In this document: piece by piece, positions 25,330-33,313 of the stretch
Layout: every line of letters begins with the position of its first letter
How positions within the stretch are numbered: the first letter of the stretch is position 1
NCBI GenBank assembly: GCA_051061015.1
Contig: JBPFEG010000088.1
Location: 310,001-374,000, forward strand
DNA: 64,000 nt
Reading direction: 5' to 3'
Source of the DNA: Methylomicrobium sp051061015
GTDB taxonomy: Bacteria > Pseudomonadota > Gammaproteobacteria > Methylococcales > Methylomonadaceae
The notes under the pieces: generated by a model
What the model was told of the DNA's origin: nothing
Seen by the model: the letters and a program-made list of their open reading frames with translations, nothing else
The model's database searches: none
Translations under genes and position numbers: made by a program

Positions 25330-26925
25330 ATGAGTAATAAAAGCGCCGACGATAATGCCGATGACGTAACCCGGATTGCCCCGAGGTCGGCCGCAGCGCC
25401 AACGGGGGCGGCAGGAATGGACCAAAACCATGAGACGTCAATTCTCCATCCGGCCGCGGGCCAGCATCAGCCTGCGTCTGAGAATGACGCGACGATCGTA
25501 ACCAGCCCCAAGACGAGCATCCCGCCGCCGGTTATCCCGAATGCTCCCGTGGAAGACGCCGAAACAATCGTCATCTCGACCCCGCGCACCGCGCAGCCAA
25601 CCACTACGACAAGAACCCTGGGTTTTACCACAGACTCGTCCTCCGCCCCGCTGACCGTCGGCTCGGTGATTAAAGACCGTTTCGTGATCCGCGAAGTGAT
25701 CGGCTGCGGCGGGATGGGTACCGTGTTCCGGGCGACCGATTTACGCCGTCAGGAGGCGCAGGACGAAGCCCCGGATGTCGCAATCAAGGTCTTGAATGAA
25801 GAATTCCGCGAAGACCCGGAGCTGTTTATTGCGCTGCAACGGGAAACCAAGAAAACCCAGCAGCTGGCCCACCCGAACATCGTCACCGTTTACGACTTCG
25901 ACCGTGACGGCAATAACGTGTTCATGGTGATGGAAGTGCTCGAAGGCCAGTCGCTCAGGCAATATATACGCGAACATGCGCCTAACGGACTGCCTTTCAA
26001 GAAAGCCTGGCCGATCATCAAAGGCCTGGCGCTGGCGCTCGCTTATGCGCACAAGCGCAACATCATTCATTCGGACTTCAAGCCCGGCAACGTATTCGTC
26101 ATGAAGGACGGCGATGTCAAAGTGCTCGACTTCGGCATCGCCTGCGCGGCGACCCGCACAGACGCCACCCATGACAAAACCGTTTTTAACGCCCGGGATT
26201 TGGGCGCGCTGACGCCCGAATACGCGAGCCTCGAAATGTTCGAAAATCAGCCGCCGGACCCGCGCGACGACATCTATGCCCTCGGCTGCGTCGCCTACGA
26301 ACTGTTGACCGGCAAGCATCCGTTCGGCAAGATCGCTGCGCCGAAAGCCTGCGAAGTGAACCTGCAACCGCCCGCGATTCCGGGACTGAAGCGGCGGCAC
26401 TGGAATGCGCTGACCCATGCGCTCGCTTTCAAAAAAGAGCAGCGCACCCCTTCGGTTTACCAATTCATCCATGAAATCGAACCGCGTTCGGTGATGCCGA
26501 AAATCATGGCCGGCATCACGGCATTGGCGCTGCTCAGCGCGGCCGGCGCCTATGTCTATCTGTATTACAATGTAGATCCGTTGGCCGATAAGGTGATCGC
26601 CCTGACCCCCGAACAGGAACTCAAGATCAAGGATCTGTTGGAACTCGCACAGATTCATTACGATGTCGGCTTCATTACCGCCCCTTCCGGCAGTAATGCG
26701 CTATGGGCTTATCGTCAGGTGCTCGAAATCGACCCTTACAATAAAGCCGCGAAGGCCGGACTCGAAAAAATCGCGAATCTGTCCGAGCAACAGGCGGAAG
26801 AGTTGTTCGAACAGAACAATATCACCGGCAGTCTGGCCAAGATCGAAGAAGGGCTCGAAGCGGTGCCGAAACATGACGGTTTGTTGGCCTTGAAAAAACA
26901 GATTATGGAAGTGGAAGGTCGGTAA
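25330..26925 (+). CDS. PpkA-like transmembrane Ser/Thr protein kinase
   Basis: 531 residues. The first 105 are Pro/Thr/Ala-rich and disordered, with three similar D-AT(T)IV patches that could be phosphoacceptors. The kinase domain spans about 115-385: Gly loop GCGGMGTVF, VAIKVL (Lys153), catalytic loop HSDFKPGN (247-254, His-Ser-Asp where His-Arg-Asp is usual) and DFG (267-269). A single membrane helix lies near 391-414. The periplasmic tail (about 115 residues) looks like tetratricopeptide helices. In T6SS loci PpkA phosphorylates an FHA protein to switch on secretion, opposed by PppA. Here the PP2C partner and two FHA proteins are encoded on the opposite strand, which supports that role. 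Confidence 0.85.
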   Translation: MSNKSADDNADDVTRIAPRSAAAPTGAAGMDQNHETSILHPAAGQHQPASENDATIVTSPKTSIPPPVIPNAPVEDAETIVISTPRTAQPTTTTRTLGFTTDSSSAPLTVGSVIKDRFVIREVIGCGGMGTVFRATDLRRQEAQDEAPDVAIKVLNEEFREDPELFIALQRETKKTQQLAHPNIVTVYDFDRDGNNVFMVMEVLEGQSLRQYIREHAPNGLPFKKAWPIIKGLALALAYAHKRNIIHSDFKPGNVFVMKDGDVKVLDFGIACAATRTDATHDKTVFNARDLGALTPEYASLEMFENQPPDPRDDIYALGCVAYELLTGKHPFGKIAAPKACEVNLQPPAIPGLKRRHWNALTHALAFKKEQRTPSVYQFIHEIEPRSVMPKIMAGITALALLSAAGAYVYLYYNVDPLADKVIALTPEQELKIKDLLELAQIHYDVGFITAPSGSNALWAYRQVLEIDPYNKAAKAGLEKIANLSEQQAEELFEQNNITGSLAKIEEGLEAVPKHDGLLALKKQIMEVEGR

Positions 26926-26948
26926 TAGCATTCTCGCTCCATAAAGGC

Positions 26949-27764
26949 GTGAGACGATGTCCTGTCCTGCTTTGCTGTTTGGCGCTGTGGCTGGCCGGTT
27001 GCGCCGCCCCGGAAATCCGTCTGGACCGGGAGGCCGAACGCCTGAATTTGACCCGGACCGTCGTGAAGGGAACCGATTTTCTGCACGTGGCCTATTTCAA
27101 TCATCCGGCACAGGCCCGGAACGGCGAGCTGCACGTGTACCTGGACGGCGACGGTTCGCCCTGGATTCGTCACCGCTGGATTTCGGATAATCCGACGCCC
27201 CGCAATCCACTCGTACTCAACCTGATCGGGATGGACCCGGTACCGTCTGTTTACCTGGGCCGCCCCTGCTATCACGGTTTCGGTAACCAGCCGCCCTGCA
27301 CGCCCGAGCTATGGACCGATCGCCGCTATTCGAAGATCGTGATCGACTCGATGACCGCCGCCTTACAAAGGCTTTTCGAATCCTTCCACCCGCATAAAAT
27401 TGTATTGATCGGTTTCAGCGGAGGCGGCGCATTGGCGATGCTGATCGCTGAACACCTGGATAAGATAGACGGCATCGTAACGGTGGCCGGCAACCTGAAT
27501 CACAAAGCCTGGACGGACCGTCATCGCTATTCGCCGCTGACCGGTTCTGAAAATCCTGCAATGCACCCGCCTCTACCCGGCAGGATTTTTCAACTGCATC
27601 TGGCCGGGGAAAAAGACACGAATATTCCGCCGGACCTGGTCCGCCCCGCCGTACTGCGTCAACCAACGGCAAAGCTAATGGTGATGCCCGATGCGGATCA
27701 TGACTGTTGCTGGGAAAAGCATTGGCCGTACGTACTCGAAATGATCAAAATCCGCCGGCATTGA
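26949..27764 (+). CDS. Alpha/beta-hydrolase lipoprotein
   Basis: 271 residues from GTG 26949, with AAAGG just upstream. The signal peptide ends LAGC, a lipobox. LHVYLDGDGSPW gives the oxyanion-side strand, LIGFSGGGALAML the nucleophile elbow with its Ser, and DADHDCCW the likely catalytic His. These are the marks of an alpha/beta-hydrolase esterase or lipase held to a membrane on the outer side. It follows the kinase by 23 bases and may be cotranscribed. T6SS lipase effectors exist, but a lipobox argues for a self-envelope role instead. The gene converges on the last - strand gene with 39 bases between. Confidence 0.75.
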   Translation: MRRCPVLLCCLALWLAGCAAPEIRLDREAERLNLTRTVVKGTDFLHVAYFNHPAQARNGELHVYLDGDGSPWIRHRWISDNPTPRNPLVLNLIGMDPVPSVYLGRPCYHGFGNQPPCTPELWTDRRYSKIVIDSMTAALQRLFESFHPHKIVLIGFSGGGALAMLIAEHLDKIDGIVTVAGNLNHKAWTDRHRYSPLTGSENPAMHPPLPGRIFQLHLAGEKDTNIPPDLVRPAVLRQPTAKLMVMPDADHDCCWEKHWPYVLEMIKIRRH

Positions 27765-27803
27765 TAATTATCTTCCGAGACAGATCGGATTATGCGAGGG
27801 GTT

Positions 27804-28355
27804 CTACCATCCGAAGATCGAACCGACTTGTGCAACGGTAAGGATGCGAATACCAGATCGACATACAAGAGGAGCTTGGCGCCAACGCCCTGCAAGTTCA
27901 GCAAACTTTTCGCTGTGAGGCACAGCAACCGCCAGTGCGGCATTCTCGGGTAATTCTTCAATGGTAAGCAATTGACCAAGAGCCTCACGCAACAATGAAT
28001 ACTCGGAGGAGGATTTCGAGCGCGTGAGTGGTCCTTTCTTTGCCTCGGCCACAAACAGAATCCCTCCGGGAAGGGTTGCGACAACATCACCCTTACCTGA
28101 CTGTGAGTGAATTTCGATTACACCATTGATTAGTGGATGACGATACTCGGCCTGCCAACGGCCGTCTAAGGCGCTCTCCCAGCCCAAACCAGGCAAAAAG
28201 TGGCAGATATCGAAATGGATGGTTTCGCCAGTACGGACTTGCGCGCCATCAATTGCAACAGATACCCGGTCAACTGCAGAGCGGCAAGAAAGCAAGTCAA
28301 TGGCAAGACGCAGGCTGACTTCTGCCTCCGGCATGCGGGATGAGCATGTGGTCAT
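27804..28355 (-). CDS. Small protein with PD-(D/E)xK nuclease-like pattern
   Basis: 183 residues, five bases after the stop of the FHA-transglycosylase gene, so it is the last gene of the - strand T6SS series. Its central part reads GKGDVVATLPGGILFVAEAKKG: an Asp, a beta hairpin, then Glu-Ala-Lys, the spacing of a PD-(D/E)xK restriction-endonuclease-like fold. No signal peptide or membrane helix is seen. I do not recognise the family. Such a fold can cut DNA or only bind it; which applies cannot be told. A later start, Met8, is possible. Its place could make it a late T6SS cargo gene, but that is only positional inference. Confidence 0.6.
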   Translation of the reverse strand: MTTCSSRMPEAEVSLRLAIDLLSCRSAVDRVSVAIDGAQVRTGETIHFDICHFLPGLGWESALDGRWQAEYRHPLINGVIEIHSQSGKGDVVATLPGGILFVAEAKKGPLTRSKSSSEYSLLREALGQLLTIEELPENAALAVAVPHSEKFAELAGRWRQAPLVCRSGIRILTVAQVGSIFGW

Positions 28356-28360
28356 GTGGC

Positions 28361-30040
28361 TTAACCTGATTTAGCCGCAGACAACAACGGTGGGGCAAAC
28401 TTGAAACCAAAATACTTTGGATCTTCTCCGATTACTGCGGCTGAAAAAATGTAGAAAACGTAATCGTAAGTCTCTTTCGGAATCTGGTACTGCTGGATGA
28501 ATTTCCAGAAATTCTTGTCGCGCGGATTATCCGGCATCTTCTTGATCATCTCCCTAACCCGGTTTTGCCCGTAGTTATAGCTCGCCATCACCAGTAATCC
28601 GGAGGCCTGCGCTTCTGTGCTGTAGATCAGCTTCAAATATTTGGCTCCGGCGCGAGTCGCCTGGTTGAAGTCGAAACGCTGGTCCTGCTCATCGTATTCT
28701 CTCGTTGCCGCCAGCGGACCGGATTTCAACCCGAAATCCTCGGCGGTCGACGCCAGCAACTGCCAGGCGCCTTTGGCGATCCCGAAATGGGTCTCGGGGC
28801 CGATCGCTCTCGTATCGTAGTTGCTTTCCTGCAGCGGCAGATAAATGAAATGCAACGGCAAACCCTCCTTCTCCAGGGCGGCAAGGACCTTCTGCGCAAA
28901 ACCGTTGCCCTCGAGCATCGCCATCGCCTGTTGCATTCTCGATGAGGACTGCCAGTACTTGATATAACGCCTGACTTCTTCGACGAAGTCCTCGGGCAGT
29001 TCCAGTTCGCTCTCGCCGAACTCCCTGGCGACTCTGACGATCAATTCCTCTTCGTAACGCGCCGCACTCGGGAAATGGATGCGTAAGGATTCCGCTTCCT
29101 CGATATATTCCTGGTATTTGGCTTTCATACCCTGCAACCGTTTGCGCTCCTGCGCCAGCCGCCTGCTTTCCGCGGCGATTTTTTCCTGCTCGGCCTTGAT
29201 GCGTTCCTGTTCAGCCTTCAGTTTTTCCTGGGCGACGGTCTTGATTGTCTGTTCGAGCACTTCCGCGCTGCTTTCAATCATGATCTCGGCGCGCGACAGA
29301 CTGACTTCCAGAGTTTTGATATCGTAAAACAAATCGATTGCCAGTGTGCGGGCATTGGACAGGGCGATGCGCTGATAGGTCACCATCCCGGCCGCCGCCA
29401 ATAACAGCACGGCCAAAACCGAGATCCATTTGTTGTATTTCCTGCTTCGGATTACCCGGTCCTCGCGAATCAGCGTCCGTACCATGCGGGTGTATTCGCC
29501 GGCATCCTCGGCTTCCTCCTGGGACATCAGCCGATCTCTGACCGCCTCCTTGGAAATAGGGCGTTTTTCCGCCGCTTGCTGGGTCAGTGTGATCGGGGAA
29601 GGAAGTTGTACCGGCAGCACGGGCATTTCGCGAGGCGTGGAGGCATTGGCCGGCTCACGGCCTACCGCCTGTATTTTCAGAAAAACTCCCGCATTGCCCA
29701 ACCGCACCAGAGCAGGCACCATCAATTTGGCTTTTTGCTCCACCCGCCGTTCACTAACAAAGACCCCGTTCGCGCTATTCAGGTCGGCAATCCACCATTC
29801 GCCCTGCTCCCGTTTCACTTCGAGATGATGGCGGCTGATGTCCCCGTTATCCAGTACGACCGAATTGTCGTGCGCGCGTCCGGCGGTGAAACCCTCGGTA
29901 AAAAAATAGTCTTTTAACGTTTTCCCGTCGCTATCCTGGACAAAGACCTGCAACCCGGCACGCACTATCACGGTCCGGTCGGAGTCCTGCTCAGTGTGCG
30001 GCGGAGCGGGCGCCTTAAAAAGGGTTTTATCGTCCTGCAT
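28361..30040 (-). CDS. FHA-transmembrane-coiled coil-lytic transglycosylase fusion
   Basis: 559 residues. An FHA domain (about 45-125) shows TAGRAHDNSVVL, ISRHHLEVK and SANGVFV, the phosphothreonine-binding motifs. A membrane helix (WISVLAVLLLAAAGMV) lies near 205-220. A Glu/Lys/Arg coiled coil follows (about 245-310), then an SLT transglycosylase domain with catalytic Glu405 in LPLQESNYD, AKGAWQLLAST and SYNYGQNRV. The predicted layout puts FHA in the cytosol and the murein-cutting domain in the periplasm. Such an enzyme could open peptidoglycan for T6SS assembly when a kinase signals; the PpkA-like kinase and the PP2C enzyme are encoded nearby. The arrangement is unusual for a transglycosylase and is the key support for a link to the T6SS. 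Confidence 0.87.
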   Translation of the reverse strand: MQDDKTLFKAPAPPHTEQDSDRTVIVRAGLQVFVQDSDGKTLKDYFFTEGFTAGRAHDNSVVLDNGDISRHHLEVKREQGEWWIADLNSANGVFVSERRVEQKAKLMVPALVRLGNAGVFLKIQAVGREPANASTPREMPVLPVQLPSPITLTQQAAEKRPISKEAVRDRLMSQEEAEDAGEYTRMVRTLIREDRVIRSRKYNKWISVLAVLLLAAAGMVTYQRIALSNARTLAIDLFYDIKTLEVSLSRAEIMIESSAEVLEQTIKTVAQEKLKAEQERIKAEQEKIAAESRRLAQERKRLQGMKAKYQEYIEEAESLRIHFPSAARYEEELIVRVAREFGESELELPEDFVEEVRRYIKYWQSSSRMQQAMAMLEGNGFAQKVLAALEKEGLPLHFIYLPLQESNYDTRAIGPETHFGIAKGAWQLLASTAEDFGLKSGPLAATREYDEQDQRFDFNQATRAGAKYLKLIYSTEAQASGLLVMASYNYGQNRVREMIKKMPDNPRDKNFWKFIQQYQIPKETYDYVFYIFSAAVIGEDPKYFGFKFAPPLLSAAKSG

Positions 30041-30158
30041 CGAATTCGCCAGGTTGGCTTAATGAAGACTTTATGAAGACGTTCAAAGGAAATTCTCTCG
30101 CCGACGAAAGCCAGGCATTATATAAACTTTATTTTCGATCAAACCGACCGGGCTTATC

Positions 30159-31601
30159 TCAATCAGACCAAAAGCCGCGCAGGGCAGCGACCGGATCGGC
30201 GAGCGATTGAAATCTTGCCAAGCGCGCTATATTGCCATTGCGATGACTCAGGAAAGGCATGATGCCGAGGCACATAATTTTGTCCATTGCCCGATCGTTC
30301 AAATACACTTCCGCGCTGGGCAAAAGCTTGGCACCGTCATCCTGCTTCAGGATATAGGCGGGTAAATCGTGGATTTCCAGGTCATCGCCCGGCAGCATTG
30401 CATCGCCCCGCTCGAGATAGGAGCGCCCCAGCAGCAATGCGCAGAAAAAAGCCGGATTGCCCCATAAAAAATCCTCATGAGAATAAGGCGGCACCGCCTC
30501 CTCAAACGCAAAAGACTCGAGCGGATCGGAATCTCGCCCGTACGGCAGGCGCAGCAGGATACGGGGCAACACCAATCCGATCCATGGTGCGAGTGGGGTC
30601 TGCCGGAATGCGGCCCAACGCTTTTCCGCATCAGGCGGCATTCCCGGCCAATCATGAGGATCCGGCGATTCGGCCAGTGCGCGGCAGCCTAGAAGCCCGG
30701 GATCGGCCGCGGCGATAAAGGGTCCACCGGCCTGGGAAGCCAACAGGCCGCACGCCGCCAGCATGGCAATGTCCTCAGGCCCACTGCCGAAAGTAAAGTT
30801 GCCGATCACGAGAGACCAGGGTTTCCCGCCGAAGGTGCCAACGTTTTGTCCGACTAACAGGCGATATAGAGCGGAACCGCTCAGGTTTTCGGCTGCGGCA
30901 TTGACCTCGCCATATAATTCATCTTTGCCGATATCCAATAGATGCAACGAAAGGTTTTCCCCTGTCTCGAGATTCGAAACCAGGGTCCACAGCGCTCTCC
31001 AGATCGCTTCGAGCGCCTGAAAATCCGGCTGATGCAATAGCTTCCGCATTTTCGCGCCCAACGCCTCGTCCACCGCTTTGAGATAGATGTCCTTATAGGG
31101 TGGAGGATCGGGTACGATATACTGAGCGACGAGCCTTCCGATCGTGTTGGCGGTAACCGATTTGACCCGATCCTCGTGGGAACCGGTAGAATGAACGGCG
31201 CTTCCGCCGAGCAGGCGGGCAAAGGTTGCCTGATCGTCTTCGGCTTTGGACGGAGCCTGTTCGGCTGCCGGATCCTCTACCGCAACCTGCATCAAACTGC
31301 GCAATTCCTCCGCAGCCTGTGAGAAGGTCGCGTCCGCGTTCAGTCGCTCCCTGATTCGAGCAAGACCTTGGAATATTTCGAGATTTTGGAATAGTGCATC
31401 CGGATGGAAGTCTTCCATCTGCCGGAACGCCAGCTCCACATCGGTATCCAGGCGCAAACGCAGGCGCGGAGCGATCCGCGCCATTACCGCGTCGAAATTA
31501 TTGATATCTATCCGGTGAATGACGTGCTCGCCAAAGGCTTGCCGCACCGCTACCCTTTGAATGCCTTTCCCGCTGAAATCACCCAGAATTAGAATGCGCA
31601 T
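30159..31601 (-). CDS. TssB-TssC-like single-chain sheath paralogue
   Basis: 480 residues in one frame. Residues 1-110 resemble TssB (VipA): RILILGDFSGKG, then INNFDAVMARIAPRLRL. From about 165 it follows TssC (VipB) closely: HQPDFQALEAIWRALWTLV, VGTFGGKPWSLVIGNF and IGLVLPRILLRLPYG align with the true TssC at 55,825 (HHPDFQKLEGAWRGLHHLV, YGTFGGEPFGCLVGDY, IGLAMPRFLSRLPYG). The genuine tssB and tssC are also present, so this is an extra, fused copy. It may cap, start or regulate the sheath rather than build it. It sits after the TagF-PP2C gene in the same direction, near the other control genes. Confidence 0.85.
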   Translation of the reverse strand: MRILILGDFSGKGIQRVAVRQAFGEHVIHRIDINNFDAVMARIAPRLRLRLDTDVELAFRQMEDFHPDALFQNLEIFQGLARIRERLNADATFSQAAEELRSLMQVAVEDPAAEQAPSKAEDDQATFARLLGGSAVHSTGSHEDRVKSVTANTIGRLVAQYIVPDPPPYKDIYLKAVDEALGAKMRKLLHQPDFQALEAIWRALWTLVSNLETGENLSLHLLDIGKDELYGEVNAAAENLSGSALYRLLVGQNVGTFGGKPWSLVIGNFTFGSGPEDIAMLAACGLLASQAGGPFIAAADPGLLGCRALAESPDPHDWPGMPPDAEKRWAAFRQTPLAPWIGLVLPRILLRLPYGRDSDPLESFAFEEAVPPYSHEDFLWGNPAFFCALLLGRSYLERGDAMLPGDDLEIHDLPAYILKQDDGAKLLPSAEVYLNDRAMDKIMCLGIMPFLSHRNGNIARLARFQSLADPVAALRGFWSD

Positions 31602-31672
31602 CGGCTTGCTCTAAAATTCATCATGAACACCCACGTTGATCGAATGCCTTAAATGCTTTCTTAAAGAGTTTT

Positions 31673-33313
31673 TCAAAGTCTTTCCCACACAACCGATACC
31701 GCGATTACCGAAATATTATCCCGGCCCCCTCTCATTTCCGCCTCACGAACCAGATTTTGCACAATAGCGTCGGGAGAAGCCGCACTGCAAAAAGCGGCGA
31801 TTTCTGCATCGGCAAGTTCTTTGATCAAACCGTCGCTGCACAAAATAAACAGATCCCGGTCGGCGATTTCGCCTCGCCCGATGTCAATCTCCAAAAGCTC
31901 ATCCGCTCCAACCGCACGCGTAATCACATTCTCATGGACCGGAACAGCTGATGCCTCGGAGGCTGCATGCCCGCTACCGTTCAATGTCGACGATAGCGAA
32001 TGATCCTGGGTCAACTGCTCGAGAATCCCTTGCCGGTACCGATACAATCGGCTGTCGCCTGCCCACAGATAGCGGAACTGCATGCCGGATATCAGCAACA
32101 CCACAATCGTGCTGCCGATGATCTGGCTATTGCCGCGTCTATCGGCCATGTCGAGCAGATCACTATTGACCGACTGCAAGCATGCCTCGACCTGTTCCTG
32201 ATACCGGTCAATATTATTTTGGTCGGGCATCTTTGCCAAGGCTGATACCAAAGCTTGGCTCGCGACATCCCCTGCGCTGTGCCCGCCCATTCCGTCGGCA
32301 ACCGCCCATATTCCGGCATCTCGCCTCTCCAGAATCGCGTCTTCATTGAGCTTACGCCGCATCCCGACGACACTCAGCCCGGCGCTTTCCGTCACCCATT
32401 TCCCGTCCGGTAACTCTAACTGGGCACGCTTCTCCCTGCCAAGAGTAATCTCATCGTCATCCCGAACCGGGTAATCCGTACGCCGTCCATTCGGAAAAGC
32501 GCCAGACCCGGCCGCCTGTTGCGGAGCCGTGCCGTCTCTTCTATCTAAATTCCCGGACAGGCCGATGACAACGTTGGACAAGTTCCACTGGCGATTCGGC
32601 CATACGCCATTCAGAAACCCGACAAAGGCATCCACCGGCGGCATTCCGTCGCAAAGCAAAAAGGAGGTCTCTGACTTTTCAAGCGCGGTTGACCGCCAGT
32701 AACTGCACCGCTCCAAAAAGCGGCCGCCCAACTGGCTCCCAATTTCACGCAAGGCTTGGGGCGTATCAGCGGTGGTGTCGAGGCGGAAATTAAACGCCTG
32801 ACGAACTGAGGCGGTATCACGTCCCGGCTGACCATAGGGAATCGGCCGCCCTGAAACGAATTCGCCAACCCGCAGGCGCTCCAACCGCGCATCAAAACTG
32901 TCTAGGTCGAAATCATAGTCGAGCGAAAACAGGGCCAGACGCGACAGTGCCTCGAACCAGCCGCAATCGGGTTCGAACAGATCGGTCAACGGCCAATGGG
33001 TGACTTTTGCGACCAACGTCAACGGGAAATACCGCCCGACCCGGTCGACGCTCGGCATCATTACGCCGGCCCAGGCGTCGTTCCCGCACAGTCCTGCCGG
33101 CAAGGCGAACTGCCAGATCGGGCTGACCAGAAAGATGTCCAGCCAGGCTGGCCCCAATTGCTCATGGCTGGCGAGCAAACCGGCCTGCAGCCATTGGTCC
33201 CAGGGTTCGATAAACTGCCGCGGCAAACGCCGGGACAAAAAGTCGCCGTGGCTCGGGATTTTGCCGTAAAAGCCTGGCACGGATTGCGGCTGAATCACAA
33301 ACCTTCCGGGCAA
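31673..33313 (-). CDS. TagF-PP2C (PppA-like) fusion
   Basis: 546 residues. The N-terminal 220 residues are TagF: VPGFYGKIPSHGDFLSRRL and VDRVGRYFPLTLVA. After a linker, the PP2C phosphatase spans about 305-545: KLNEDAILE, WAVADGMGGHSAGDVAS, LWAGDSRLYRYR, LTQDHS and CSDGL, with the metal-binding Asp residues. In other T6SS loci TagF blocks secretion and PppA reverses PpkA phosphorylation as separate proteins; here one chain carries both. The listed TTG start overlaps tssM. A GTG at 33298 overlaps the tssM stop as GTGA and is an equally good start. Either way translation is coupled to tssM. Confidence 0.88.
   Translation of the reverse strand: MPGRFVIQPQSVPGFYGKIPSHGDFLSRRLPRQFIEPWDQWLQAGLLASHEQLGPAWLDIFLVSPIWQFALPAGLCGNDAWAGVMMPSVDRVGRYFPLTLVAKVTHWPLTDLFEPDCGWFEALSRLALFSLDYDFDLDSFDARLERLRVGEFVSGRPIPYGQPGRDTASVRQAFNFRLDTTADTPQALREIGSQLGGRFLERCSYWRSTALEKSETSFLLCDGMPPVDAFVGFLNGVWPNRQWNLSNVVIGLSGNLDRRDGTAPQQAAGSGAFPNGRRTDYPVRDDDEITLGREKRAQLELPDGKWVTESAGLSVVGMRRKLNEDAILERRDAGIWAVADGMGGHSAGDVASQALVSALAKMPDQNNIDRYQEQVEACLQSVNSDLLDMADRRGNSQIIGSTIVVLLISGMQFRYLWAGDSRLYRYRQGILEQLTQDHSLSSTLNGSGHAASEASAVPVHENVITRAVGADELLEIDIGRGEIADRDLFILCSDGLIKELADAEIAAFCSAASPDAIVQNLVREAEMRGGRDNISVIAVSVVWERL

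Noticed and set aside
25741..26658. Long - strand open frame (305 codons) inside the kinase gene
   Set aside because: Antisense to intact kinase motifs, and its residues show no domain.
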